DNA of 64,000 nt. It comes from Nitrospira sp. Its GTDB lineage: Bacteria; Nitrospirota; Nitrospiria; Nitrospirales; Nitrospiraceae. The stretch's first letter is position 1. The number at the start of each line of letters is the position of its first letter. Shown here piece after piece: positions 1 to 8,506 of the stretch. The translations under genes were made by a program, and so were the position numbers. Below the pieces are notes generated by a model, which was not told where the DNA came from, searched no databases, and was given only the letters and a program-made list of their open reading frames with translations. The stretch lies in assembly GCA_018242685.1 (NCBI GenBank), contig JAFEBM010000033.1, positions 62,001 through 126,000 on the forward strand, given 5' to 3'.

Positions 1-1
1 G

Positions 2-484
2 AAGTTTATCCTGGCGCAAGCCTCCACCATACCGGATAATCTGCTGCAGTCTCTTCTGGAGCGCAGCCCGGTTCCTATCGTGCGGGTGAAGGAGCAGGCC
101 ACCGAAGCGATGGCGTTGTCGGACCTTGTGCTGGTGGCTTCGGGTACGGCCACGCTGCAAGCGGCTGTGGTCGGAACTCCAATGGTGTTGTTCTATCGAA
201 CCACACCGCTGACATTTTTATTTGCGAATATATTTATTCGATTCGTGCTTCGAGTCAGATGGATCGGGCTGGTCAATTTGGTGGCTGACCGGACGGTTGT
301 GCCGGAGTTGATCCAATCCGCTGCGACGGGGCAGCGATTGTATGAAGAAGCACTTCGGATCTTGGACGATCGACCGGTCTATGAAGAGATAAAACGGGAT
401 TTGGCAAAGGTTCGGGGCGCCTTGGGTGAACCGGGTGCCTCAGCCAGAGCCGCGGAGGCGGTGTTGACGGCATGCCAGGCGTAG
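2..484 (+). CDS. lpxB: Lipid-A-disaccharide synthase, C-terminal part
   Basis: The gene enters the window already open, so only about 160 C-terminal residues are visible. LpxB (GT19) joins UDP-2,3-diacylglucosamine to lipid X to make the lipid A disaccharide at the inner face of the inner membrane. The visible part has the family's C-terminal signature: a stretch of the type SDLVLVASGTATLQAAVVGT, followed by PMVLFYR and by IGLVNLVADRTVVPELIQ, the nucleotide-sugar binding half of the GT-B fold. The stop codon lies inside the start of msbA (13-base overlap), so the two are probably translationally coupled. The name is secure from these motifs; the start is outside the window. Confidence 0.93.
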   Translation, partial: KFILAQASTIPDNLLQSLLERSPVPIVRVKEQATEAMALSDLVLVASGTATLQAAVVGTPMVLFYRTTPLTFLFANIFIRFVLRVRWIGLVNLVADRTVVPELIQSAATGQRLYEEALRILDDRPVYEEIKRDLAKVRGALGEPGASARAAEAVLTACQA

Positions 485-2226
485 AGCGATTCAAACGGCT
501 GATGAGTTATGTGAAGCCGTACCGTGTACGGTTCGTGGGAGCCTTTGTCTGTTCAGGTCTGGTGGCATTGCTCAGCGGGGCCTATGCCTGGCTCGCACGC
601 CCGGTTTTAGACGATATCTTCATCCAAAAAGACGAACAGATGTTGTTGGTGCTGCCGCTGGCGCTCTTCGGAGTTGCGACGCTCAAGGCGGCGTTCAGCT
701 ATGGCGTAGGATATTTGATGGCCTATGTCGGGAATGGAGTCGTGGCGGACATCCGACAGCAATTGTTCCAACGGCTTATGCGGCTGTCCGTCGGATATCA
801 TGACGCCAATACATCGGGGCGGTTGGTTTCCCGGGTCGTGAATGATGTGGGAATGATGGCGAATGCCGCATCGAGCGTCGTTAAAGACATTTTCCAGAAC
901 GGGCTCACCTTTCTGGCGATGGTCGGAGTCATCCTCTACCAGAATTGGAGGTTGGCGGCGATCTCTCTGGTCGTGATCCCTCTCTCGGCGCTGACGATGG
1001 TGCGGGTGGGGAAACGATTGAAGCGATTGGCGACCAGTGGACAGGAGCAAATGGGAGACATGGCCTCAACGCTCCAAGAAACGTTGGCAGGCATCCGAGT
1101 CGTGAAAGCGTTCGGGCGGGAGGAGGCGGAGGCTGAACGATTCAAGGAACGCAACCAGATTTTTCTCTCGACCACGTTGAAGTCCAATCAGGTCTGGTCG
1201 CTCGGCCACTCACACATGGAAATCATCGGAGTGATCGGTATCGCGATCATTATTTGGTATGGAGGCTATCTGGTCATTCATGAGGCGATGACTCCGGGCG
1301 CCTTTTTCTCGTTCCTGGCGGCGATGTTTATGGCCTATACCCCGATCAAAAAACTATCGGGCGCCAACAATTTGATTCAACAGGCGCTGGCGGCGGCTGA
1401 GCGGGTCTTCGACGTGTTGGACTTGGAAACCGAACAGTCTCAGAATCGCGGTACGGTCCCGCTGGTGGGAATCAATCGGGTTATTGAATTCCAGGGGGTT
1501 TCCCTGCGGTATGCGAATCAGACGGTCTCGGCTCTGACCGATGTGGATCTCACGATCAAGCCCGGCGAAGTGGTGGCGCTCGTCGGGAGTAGCGGAAGCG
1601 GAAAGACCACATTGGTCAGTTTGTTGCCGCGTTTCTATGAACCGACGGTGGGTGGCATTTATATAGACGGCATCCCCTTGACTTCATACGAGTTACAATC
1701 GCTGCGGGCCCATATCGGAATCGTCTCGCAAGAAATCGTCTTGTTCGATGATACCGTCCGAAGCAACATCGCATTTGGAAGGACCGGCGCCGGCCAGGCC
1801 GACGTCGAGCAGGCGGCGAAATTGGCCTATGCCCATGACTTTATTCTCCGCCTGCCCGAAGGATACGATACGGTCATCGGGGAACGCGGCCTCAAGCTAT
1901 CGGGTGGCGAGCGGCAACGTCTGGCGATCGCCCGAGCCATTCTTCGTGACCCGCCGCTTCTGATTCTCGATGAAGCGACATCGGCGCTCGACACCGAGTC
2001 TGAACGGATCGTACAGCTGGCCTTGGCCAATTTGATGAAGAATCGAACGACCTTGGTGATTGCCCATCGACTCTCGACCATTCAAAACGCGGATCGAATC
2101 ATCGTCTTGGATCGAGGGACTATCGTTGAAATGGGCTCTCATGACGAACTACTTCGGCAGGGAGGCGTCTATCGACGTCTGCATGCCCTGCAGTTTCAGG
2201 ATGTGACTAGCCCACATTATTCATGA
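472..2226 (+). CDS. msbA: Lipid A export ABC transporter, fused permease/ATPase
   Basis: A 584-residue half-transporter that flips lipid A-core across the inner membrane as a homodimer. An N-terminal six-helix membrane domain (about residues 15-310) is followed by an ATPase domain with Walker A GSSGSGKTT at 372-380, signature LSGGERQ at 476-482 and Walker B LLILDE at 496-501. Its position between lpxB and waaA/lpxK supports MsbA rather than another exporter of this class. The last five residues and the TGA stop are encoded by the left arm of a 216-bp palindromic repeat, so the native C terminus has probably been replaced. The catalytic domain is complete before that point. Confidence 0.93.
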   Translation: MPGVERFKRLMSYVKPYRVRFVGAFVCSGLVALLSGAYAWLARPVLDDIFIQKDEQMLLVLPLALFGVATLKAAFSYGVGYLMAYVGNGVVADIRQQLFQRLMRLSVGYHDANTSGRLVSRVVNDVGMMANAASSVVKDIFQNGLTFLAMVGVILYQNWRLAAISLVVIPLSALTMVRVGKRLKRLATSGQEQMGDMASTLQETLAGIRVVKAFGREEAEAERFKERNQIFLSTTLKSNQVWSLGHSHMEIIGVIGIAIIIWYGGYLVIHEAMTPGAFFSFLAAMFMAYTPIKKLSGANNLIQQALAAAERVFDVLDLETEQSQNRGTVPLVGINRVIEFQGVSLRYANQTVSALTDVDLTIKPGEVVALVGSSGSGKTTLVSLLPRFYEPTVGGIYIDGIPLTSYELQSLRAHIGIVSQEIVLFDDTVRSNIAFGRTGAGQADVEQAAKLAYAHDFILRLPEGYDTVIGERGLKLSGGERQRLAIARAILRDPPLLILDEATSALDTESERIVQLALANLMKNRTTLVIAHRLSTIQNADRIIVLDRGTIVEMGSHDELLRQGGVYRRLHALQFQDVTSPHYS

Positions 2227-2424
2227 ACGCTTCTACTGCAACCGTCGATACGGCGCTGCAACAAGCTTGGCTGCGCGAGCAAGCGCGCGGCCAAGCGGGC
2301 AGGCTCGCCGCTCGGGCGGTCGACATACTGTTTCAAGTATGCCTCCCTTCCTCGCGGCTCCGCGTGCCCGTTTCGCGTGGCGTCTCGGCGGTTTCGTCAC
2401 GAACCGTCATGAATAATGTGGGCT
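2209..2424 (+). repeat. 216-bp repeat with 18-bp perfect terminal inverted repeats
   Basis: The 18 bases at 2209-2226 are the exact reverse complement of 2407-2424. Between them the sequence is GC-rich and partly self-complementary, with a small central hairpin (arms catact at 2324-2329 and agtatg at 2336-2341). The left arm encodes the end of msbA and supplies its stop codon. No transposase is present, so this looks like a MITE- or REP-like non-autonomous element between msbA and the acyltransferase gene. An ORF through it has no recognisable product and I do not call it a gene. Confidence 0.75.
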
Positions 2425-2449
2425 TGTGTGTGACGACGTGAGGTGCTGA

Positions 2450-3138
2450 GTGCTGAGTGCTGAGGGTGGGAACAGCCTGAAGAGACGTGTCGCACAGTGG
2501 ATCAAGTGGTCACTGTTGCCTCCGGTCGGAGCCGCCGCCATTCGCGGTGTCGCAGGCTCGATGCACTATGAGACGTTCGGTCACGAAGCGCTCGATGGGT
2601 TGTATCGAGAAGGGCGGAACATCATTCTCGCGTTTTGGCATGCTCAACAATTGATGATTCCGATCGGTTATCGCGGAAAAGGGTCGCATGTGCTGATCAG
2701 CCAGCATGGCGATGGGGAAATCATCGCCCGGATCATTGCTCGGTTCGGCCACGAGGCTGTCCGGGGGTCGAGTACGCGTGGAGGCACCGGCGCGCTTCGG
2801 GCCCTGATCAAGCTGGGACGGTCAGGCCGTGATGTTGTAGTGACACCCGACGGCCCCAAGGGACCGCGTCACGTCGCAAAGCTCGGAGTGATTCATCTGG
2901 CGAAGGCGACAGGCCTTCCCATCGTGCCCTTGGCTTTTGCCTGTTCAAAAAAAAACTCTTTGCGAGCTGGGACCGTTACATGGTCCCATATCCGTTTTCC
3001 AGAGGGCTATTTCTCTACGGGAATCCGCTTTGGGTCTCGCGCGAAGCTGGTGAAGCCTCACTTGAGGCGACTCGTCTGGAGCTTGAGACGGTCCTCAATC
3101 GACTGACGGATCAGGCGGAACAAAACGTTATTCGTTAA
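2450..3138 (+). CDS. DUF374 lysophospholipid acyltransferase-like protein, broken or recoded at an A9 run
   Basis: Members of this family are predicted LPLAT-type acyltransferases that often sit beside msbA and waaA. The zero frame gives AFWHAQQLMIPIGYRG, ISQHGDGEIIARII, RGSSTRGG and VVTPDGPKGPRHVAK, all family-typical. After a run of nine A (2947-2955) the zero frame changes to unrelated sequence and stops at 3106. The -1 frame continues with the expected FASWDRYMVPYPFSRG and LYGNPLWVSRE and runs to TAA at 3136-3138. The coordinates given are for the restored gene. The cause may be a true deletion, a homopolymer sequencing error, transcriptional slippage or -1 frameshifting. The start is uncertain: GTG 2450 lies in a GTGCTGA triplet repeat and has no clear Shine-Dalgarno sequence. 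Confidence 0.8.
2947..2956 (+). other. A9 slippery run (A AAA AAC heptamer) inside the acyltransferase gene
   Basis: Nine A residues followed by C. In the zero frame the codons are tca-aaa-aaa-aac, so positions 2950-2956 form the heptamer A AAA AAC in the correct register for -1 slippage. A slip onto CTC at 2956 restores the conserved C terminus. Insertion of one extra A by RNA polymerase would do the same. Whether either happens cannot be told from DNA alone. Confidence 0.5.
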
Positions 3139-3218
3139 TCGTCAAGCGCCGTCCCAGCGCGAATGCTTCCGGTCATTCTATGTGTGACGCATGACAAGCG
3201 ACGGTCAGCGGTGTTTCC

Positions 3219-4556
3219 ATGTGGAAGCTTCTCTATAACATCGGCCTCCTTCTCGCGACCCCTGTCATCGTGGGCGTTCTCCTGGCCAAGCCACGGTGTA
3301 GGCCGGGATTCTTCCAGCGGATAGGCTGGCAGGATTGGTCTCCCGACAGCGGTGGATCGCCTCAGCCGCTTATTTGGGTGCACGCCGTATCGCTTGGTGA
3401 AGTGGTGGCGGCAGCGCCGTTGGTGAAGGCACTGCACGAGCGTCATCCGGAGTTTCGCTACATCGTGACGACGGTCACCGAGACCGGACGTGAGGCGGTC
3501 GAACAACGCTTAGGGGGCATTGCCGAACATCGATACGCTCCGCTCGATTTTTCCTGGACTGTGGCAAGTATGGTTCGGCGCCTGCGTCCAATGCTCTATG
3601 TGTTCGTCGAGACCGAAATATGGCCGAACTTATTGTGGACGTTACGGGAGCAGGATGTGCCCTCCGTATTGGTGAATGGGCGGTTGTCTTCCCGGTCGTT
3701 TCGCCGTCAAGACTTGCCCATGATTCGGTCCTTCTATCGCTCCGTGCTTCAGACATTGACGCTTTGTCTCACGCAATCCGATAGGGACGGAGATCGTCTT
3801 GTTGCGTTGGGGGCCGATCCGACGCGGGTTTACGTGACCGGCAATATCAAGTTTGATCAGCCGCTGCCGGATGTTCGATCGGATGAGTCGCTCCGCCGAA
3901 GCTTCGGGATCGATGAGCACGAACAGTTGATTCTCGCCGGCAGTACGCATCCCGGCGAAGAGGAACTGCTGGTCTCGGCTTATCGACACATCGTGAAGAC
4001 CTATCCCGCAACAGTGTTGATGTTGGCACCACGCCATATCGAGCGCGCGGAACGAATCGAAGCGACGCTTCGAGAAGCAGGACTTGTCGTCCAGCGGAGG
4101 AGTCGGATTCGAGAGAAGCAATCCGGTCCACGCGTGGTCATATTGGATACTAGGGGGGAATTGTCTCGTGCGTATCGAGAAGCCGCCGTGGCATTCGTTG
4201 GGGGAACGCTGGTTCCCGTGGGTGGGCACAATTTGTTGGAACCGGCTGTGTGGGGCACGCCTGTCATGTTTGGGCCCCATACGGACCATTGTGCGGAAGT
4301 CGCGACGCTCTTGTCTGATGCCGGAGGAGGCCGCCGTGTGGCGGGAGAGCAGGATCTGGTTGCCTCCCTTGACGAGTGGCTGGGGCGGCCTGAAACTCGA
4401 TATCGGGTAGGCCAGGCTGCAAGGCAGGCGGTGTTGAACAATCAAGGCGCGCTCACACGGAGTCTGGAGTTCATTGAAACCTGTCTCCGTGCGGCTCCTT
4501 CGTATTCCGACTCGTGTGTCGCAACGAGGCCGGGACCGCTTATGGCCAAACAGTAA
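3219..4556 (+). CDS. waaA: 3-deoxy-D-manno-octulosonic acid (Kdo) transferase
   Basis: A 445-residue GT30 enzyme that transfers Kdo from CMP-Kdo to lipid IVA at the inner membrane. An N-terminal membrane anchor (about residues 5-23) is followed by WVHAVSLGEV, where Glu61 fits the catalytic glutamate of the family, and by VFVETEIWPNLL. The C-terminal half has the GT-B donor site GGTLVPVGGHNLLEP. Length is normal. The ATG at 3219 starts right at the membrane anchor. It lies directly upstream of lpxK, the usual lipid A/Kdo pairing. The number of Kdo residues it adds cannot be inferred. Confidence 0.93.
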   Translation: MWKLLYNIGLLLATPVIVGVLLAKPRCRPGFFQRIGWQDWSPDSGGSPQPLIWVHAVSLGEVVAAAPLVKALHERHPEFRYIVTTVTETGREAVEQRLGGIAEHRYAPLDFSWTVASMVRRLRPMLYVFVETEIWPNLLWTLREQDVPSVLVNGRLSSRSFRRQDLPMIRSFYRSVLQTLTLCLTQSDRDGDRLVALGADPTRVYVTGNIKFDQPLPDVRSDESLRRSFGIDEHEQLILAGSTHPGEEELLVSAYRHIVKTYPATVLMLAPRHIERAERIEATLREAGLVVQRRSRIREKQSGPRVVILDTRGELSRAYREAAVAFVGGTLVPVGGHNLLEPAVWGTPVMFGPHTDHCAEVATLLSDAGGGRRVAGEQDLVASLDEWLGRPETRYRVGQAARQAVLNNQGALTRSLEFIETCLRAAPSYSDSCVATRPGPLMAKQ

Positions 4557-4557
4557 C

Positions 4558-5649
4558 ATGGCATTCTTGCAGCCTGGACAACCGGTCCGTAAAGGGCTTT
4601 ATTGGGTTGCTTGGTTGTACGGCCTGATCATCCGATTTCGGCTGTGGTGCTATCGGAAAGGGTGGCTCAGTACCACACGGCTGCCCTGTCCTGTGGTGAG
4701 CGTGGGCAATCTTACGGTCGGGGGGACAGGAAAAACCCCCATCGTGATTTTCCTGACGGGCTGGCTGTCGGCTAAAGGACGGAGAGTGGCGATCTTGAGC
4801 CGGGGATACAAACGGACGAGTAAGGCGCCTCGTCTTCTTGTCTCCGATGGGTCACGAATTTTGGTGGGTCCGCTAGAAGCGGGAGACGAGCCGTTTCTCA
4901 TGGCACAACGTTGCCCACAGGCGATTGTCGCGGTGGGAGCCGATCGGGTTGCGCTAGGGCAGTGGGTGTTGGAACAGCATCCAGTCGACTGCATCATTTT
5001 GGATGATGGTTTTCAACATCGATCACTCTATCGTGATGTCGATCTTGTGCTGCTGGATGCCACTGATACCGCAGGACTTGATGCGCTGCTTCCGTCCGGA
5101 AGGCTGCGGGAACCCTTGACGGAGCTGAGTCGAGCCGGCGCGGTTGTGATTACCCGTGCCGATTCGCGTCAGGATGTAAATGCGATCTACGACCGCTTGC
5201 GAACGATCTCATGTTTACTCGAAGACGTCGTTGAAGTTGTGTTTCGACCGGAGTCCGTCATGTCGCTTGTTTCGGGTGAGCGGCAACCGGTTGAATGGTG
5301 CCGAGGGAAAAAAGCCTGGTTGGTCAGCGGCATTGGGAATAGCCGATCGTTTCGTCGATCCGTCGAATCCATGGGGGTTGAGATCCTGGGTGAAACCGCC
5401 TTTGAAGATCATCACAGCTATCAGCACAGCGATCTTGAGAAGATTCGTGCCGATCTACAGGCGACCGGCGGCGAGATCGTGCTGACGACTGAGAAAGACG
5501 GAGGGAAGCTGCTTCCCTTGCTTATGCCAAGCGACTTCTGGTGTATGCTTCGTCTTGGAACCGAAATCGTGCGTGGAGAAGAGTGGTTGTACAGATTGAT
5601 CGATGGACTGTTAACCGATGAAACAAAACAACTGAGAGCTCGTGCATAG
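4558..5649 (+). CDS. lpxK: Tetraacyldisaccharide 4'-kinase
   Basis: LpxK phosphorylates the 4'-position of the lipid A disaccharide at the inner membrane. The chosen ATG at 4558, one base after the waaA stop, gives 363 residues, the family's usual size; the frame is open further upstream but that would overlap waaA. A hydrophobic N-terminal segment (about 13-30) is followed by the P-loop GNLTVGGTGKTP at 50-61. VAILSRGYKR and the DDGFQHRSLYRDVDLVLLD stretch follow, all diagnostic. The 3' end overlaps the next gene by 8 bases, consistent with one operon. Confidence 0.93.
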   Translation: MAFLQPGQPVRKGLYWVAWLYGLIIRFRLWCYRKGWLSTTRLPCPVVSVGNLTVGGTGKTPIVIFLTGWLSAKGRRVAILSRGYKRTSKAPRLLVSDGSRILVGPLEAGDEPFLMAQRCPQAIVAVGADRVALGQWVLEQHPVDCIILDDGFQHRSLYRDVDLVLLDATDTAGLDALLPSGRLREPLTELSRAGAVVITRADSRQDVNAIYDRLRTISCLLEDVVEVVFRPESVMSLVSGERQPVEWCRGKKAWLVSGIGNSRSFRRSVESMGVEILGETAFEDHHSYQHSDLEKIRADLQATGGEIVLTTEKDGGKLLPLLMPSDFWCMLRLGTEIVRGEEWLYRLIDGLLTDETKQLRARA

Positions 5650-7345
5650 GTATTTGCCGAGCAAGATTCTGGTGCGGGCGCCGAATTGGATCGGCGATGC
5701 GGTCATGTGCGAGCCGGCTGTCCGTGGGCTTCGGTCTCTGTTCCCCGAGGCGGAGTTGACGATGCTCGCCAAACCTGCCATCGCAGAACTCTTCATCGCC
5801 CATCCGAGTCTTCATCGCCTGCTGGTGTATGATGACAAGGGGGCTCATGCGGGGATATCAGGGAAGTGGTCGCTCGCCGGTTCGTTGCGAAGGCACCGCT
5901 TCGATTTGGCGATACTGTTTCAGAACGCGTTCGAAGCCGCATTGCTTGCGTGGCTCGCCGGCATCCCACGACGATATGGGTATGCCACGGACGGAAGAGT
6001 CTTCTTGCTCACCGAGCCGATCGCGGTTCCCAGGGGCTCTGTGCCGGAGCATCAAGTCGAGTACTATTGGAACCTATTGAGACCATTGGGACTGGCTGAT
6101 GGGGCCACCCTGCCCACACTGCTCGTTTCGGCGGACGAGGACCGAAAGGCCGACGTACGGCTTGCCTCCTCCGGTATTGATTCGTCGGATCTCATTATCG
6201 GTATCAACCCCGGATCGACCTACGGCAGCGCCAAACGTTGGTTGTCCGACCGATTTGCCGAAGTCGCGAAGCGACTTGTGCGGCGATTGGAACAGACGGA
6301 GAGTGCGCATGTCGCAGTGGTCGTTCTTGGAGCGAAGGGTGAGGAATCGCTGGGAGAGGACATTGCGGCTCAGCTCGGTAGTCGATCGGTTGTTCTATCC
6401 GGCGGGACGACCATTCGAGAGCTCATGGCGGTGGTAAAGCGGTGCCGCTTGCTGATTACGAACGATACAGGGCCGATGCATATTGCGGCGGCGCTCGGCG
6501 TGCCGGTTGTTGCGGTGTTCGGCCCCACGGACTGGCGCACCACTGCTCCCTATGGGCAAGCACGGTCGATTGTGCGGGAAGCCGTAGACTGTGCGCCCTG
6601 TCTCCTCAGGGAATGCCCGATCGATCACCGTTGCATGACTCGCATCTCCGTTGACCGGGTGTATGAAGCGGCAGTGCAACAGATTGCGGGTGGAGCTGGT
6701 CTTTCTGGATTGTCTCGTCTATCTGGTCCAGACAAAACAGACCAGACAGACCAAACGAACGTTCTTTCCGGCTACACCATTTTTCTCGATCGAGACGGAA
6801 CGCTCAACCACGATCCAGGCTATATCAACTCCCCCGATCAGTTTGAGCTGTTTCCAGGAGTGCCTGAAGCGCTCGCCAGGCTGAAGCGGGCCGGCGCTCG
6901 ATTGATCGTTGTCACCAACCAATCGGGAGTCGCGCGAAGATTTTTGACGCGCGATGATCTTGATGCCGTGCACATGAAACTTCAGCGTCTCCTCAATGTC
7001 GCTGGTGTGTCGCTCGACGCGATCTATTTCTGTCCTCACCATCCTGACGACGGTTGCGACTGTCGAAAGCCGAACCGTGGGATGATTGACCAAGCCGTGC
7101 GGGAATGGGGGGTGAATCTGGACCAATCTTATCTGATCGGCGATCACACCCGCGATATCGAGCTGGCGAAACGGATTGGGGCGAGAAGTATCTTGGTGAC
7201 CACGGGAGTCGTGCCTCCGCTGGAGGCAGAAAGTCTGAAAGCATCAGGACTGATTCCAGATTGGATTGCATCCTCGCTGGCAGAAGCTGCCGATTGGCTG
7301 TTGTCCGATGCTGGCCGGTTGTCCGCACAGCTCGGCGAGCGTTAG
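5642..7345 (+). CDS. waaF-gmhB: Fusion of heptosyltransferase II (WaaF) and heptose-1,7-bisphosphate phosphatase (GmhB)
   Basis: A 567-residue two-domain protein. Residues about 8-345 form a GT9 heptosyltransferase with VRAPNWIGDAVMCEPAVRGL, GINPGSTYGSAKRW and TNDTGPMHIAAALGVPVVAV, which adds L,D-heptose to the inner core. Residues about 378-550 form a HAD phosphatase of GmhB type: DRDGTL with Asp383 and Asp385, and the zinc loop C464-P-H-H-P-D-D-G-C472-D-C474. GmhB makes heptose 1-phosphate from the 1,7-bisphosphate, so one chain joins a step of heptose synthesis to heptose transfer. The linker contains TDQTDQTN and is encoded by an imperfect palindrome (6717-6751). The GTG start overlaps the lpxK stop. 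Confidence 0.9.
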   Translation: MHRYLPSKILVRAPNWIGDAVMCEPAVRGLRSLFPEAELTMLAKPAIAELFIAHPSLHRLLVYDDKGAHAGISGKWSLAGSLRRHRFDLAILFQNAFEAALLAWLAGIPRRYGYATDGRVFLLTEPIAVPRGSVPEHQVEYYWNLLRPLGLADGATLPTLLVSADEDRKADVRLASSGIDSSDLIIGINPGSTYGSAKRWLSDRFAEVAKRLVRRLEQTESAHVAVVVLGAKGEESLGEDIAAQLGSRSVVLSGGTTIRELMAVVKRCRLLITNDTGPMHIAAALGVPVVAVFGPTDWRTTAPYGQARSIVREAVDCAPCLLRECPIDHRCMTRISVDRVYEAAVQQIAGGAGLSGLSRLSGPDKTDQTDQTNVLSGYTIFLDRDGTLNHDPGYINSPDQFELFPGVPEALARLKRAGARLIVVTNQSGVARRFLTRDDLDAVHMKLQRLLNVAGVSLDAIYFCPHHPDDGCDCRKPNRGMIDQAVREWGVNLDQSYLIGDHTRDIELAKRIGARSILVTTGVVPPLEAESLKASGLIPDWIASSLAEAADWLLSDAGRLSAQLGER

Positions 7346-7458
7346 GTCACGCATCCGTGAGCACGTGATGGAGATGGAGAGGCTCCATGGGGTCTGGCTT
7401 GTGTCGGCAGAAGACCCGGCGTAAGTTGTGTCGGTAGAATGGCGCAAAGGAGTCGGTT

Positions 7459-8481
7459 GTGTTGGGCAAAGAAGAACAGACGGCAGTGAGCCGACAAGTG
7501 AACGCTTGTTCCATTCCCTGTAACCTTTGTGGCGGTACCGACGTGTCGATTCTTTCGAACAGAAGCCGAAGCGGGAAGCCTTTACGAACCGTCATTTGTC
7601 AAGCCTGCGGGCTCGTATGGTCGGACCCACGTCCGCATGACGCCAGGCAGTTTTACGAGGAAGAGTATCGCCTCTCCTATAAACACACCTATAGCCCGAA
7701 ACCGAAGCATGTGTTGCGCGCGGGCCATGTGGCCTTATCGCGATTCGAGAAGATCGAGCGGTTACTGTCGGGTCGGAAAGCCGTCCTCGACGTCGGCACC
7801 GGCGGAGGAGAGTTCGCCTATCTGCTTCAATCGTTGGGGCACGGCGTGAGCGGGATTGAACCGAATAGAGGGTATGCCGACTATTCAATACGCGGATACG
7901 GGCTCACAGTACAGGTCGGATTTGTGCAAGACGCGCGGTTTCCAAGCGAATCGTTCGATGTGGTCACGATCTGGCATGTACTCGAACATACGGAAGATCC
8001 GGGTTCCATTTTAGCCCTGCTCCGATCCTGGCTCAAACCGGACGGCACGCTCGTGGTGGAGGTTCCGAATGTGGAGGCGACGTGCCAGGCTCCTCGCAGC
8101 ACGTTCCATGAAGCCCATCTCTATAATTTCAATGTTGTGTCATTGCGCAGGTTGGCCAAGAAACAGGGGTTGTATGAGGTCAAGCATCTGATCTCTCGCG
8201 ACGGTGGAAACATCACGATGTTCTTTTCTCGCATGGAGCCGCTGGTCGAGGATCATTACGAACCCGCTATTCCGGGTAACTACGAGTGGATCTCGAGGAT
8301 CGTGCGTCGGCACAGCAATGTGCGACGCCACTTGACGCCGCTGCCGTACCTACGGGCTTGGCAGCGCCTCTGCCGATCACTGCAAGAGAGGCGCGAAACA
8401 GCGGGCGAGCGGGGCGGCAAGGCACTGCTCGACAAACTCTACTTTCCTCAGCTGCAGCTCCATTCTGTAGGGCGGCCATGA
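7459..8481 (+). CDS. Class I SAM-dependent methyltransferase with N-terminal zinc-ribbon-like motif
   Basis: Of 340 residues, the N terminus carries two Cys pairs (CNLCGG and CQACGL) as in the zinc-binding head of sugar methyltransferases. The AdoMet core follows: VLDVGTGGGEFAYLL, then SGIEPN, then DVVTIWHVLEHTEDP and LKPDGTLVVEVPN. The GTG at 7459 has a good Shine-Dalgarno (aaaggag at 7446-7452, six bases upstream). Its place among heptosyltransferases suggests modification of a core sugar or phosphate, but the substrate is not predictable. The 113-base gap before it holds two copies of ttgtgtcgg(c/t)agaa and nothing else I recognise. Confidence 0.85.
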   Translation: MLGKEEQTAVSRQVNACSIPCNLCGGTDVSILSNRSRSGKPLRTVICQACGLVWSDPRPHDARQFYEEEYRLSYKHTYSPKPKHVLRAGHVALSRFEKIERLLSGRKAVLDVGTGGGEFAYLLQSLGHGVSGIEPNRGYADYSIRGYGLTVQVGFVQDARFPSESFDVVTIWHVLEHTEDPGSILALLRSWLKPDGTLVVEVPNVEATCQAPRSTFHEAHLYNFNVVSLRRLAKKQGLYEVKHLISRDGGNITMFFSRMEPLVEDHYEPAIPGNYEWISRIVRRHSNVRRHLTPLPYLRAWQRLCRSLQERRETAGERGGKALLDKLYFPQLQLHSVGRP

Positions 8482-8506
8482 AGAGATTCAGACCGTGCAA
8501 GAATGA

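Noticed and set aside
2223..2441. 72-codon frame inside the 216-bp repeat
   Set aside because: Lies almost entirely in the palindromic element and encodes no recognisable protein.
2443..2463. Three tandem copies of GTGCTGA
   Set aside because: Too short to be a CRISPR or regulatory array; only matters for the uncertain start at 2450. No CRISPR arrays, tRNA or rRNA genes were seen in the window.
3642..4559. 305-codon minus-strand frame opposite waaA
   Set aside because: Shadow of waaA; composition is Arg/Gln/His-rich without recognisable domain.
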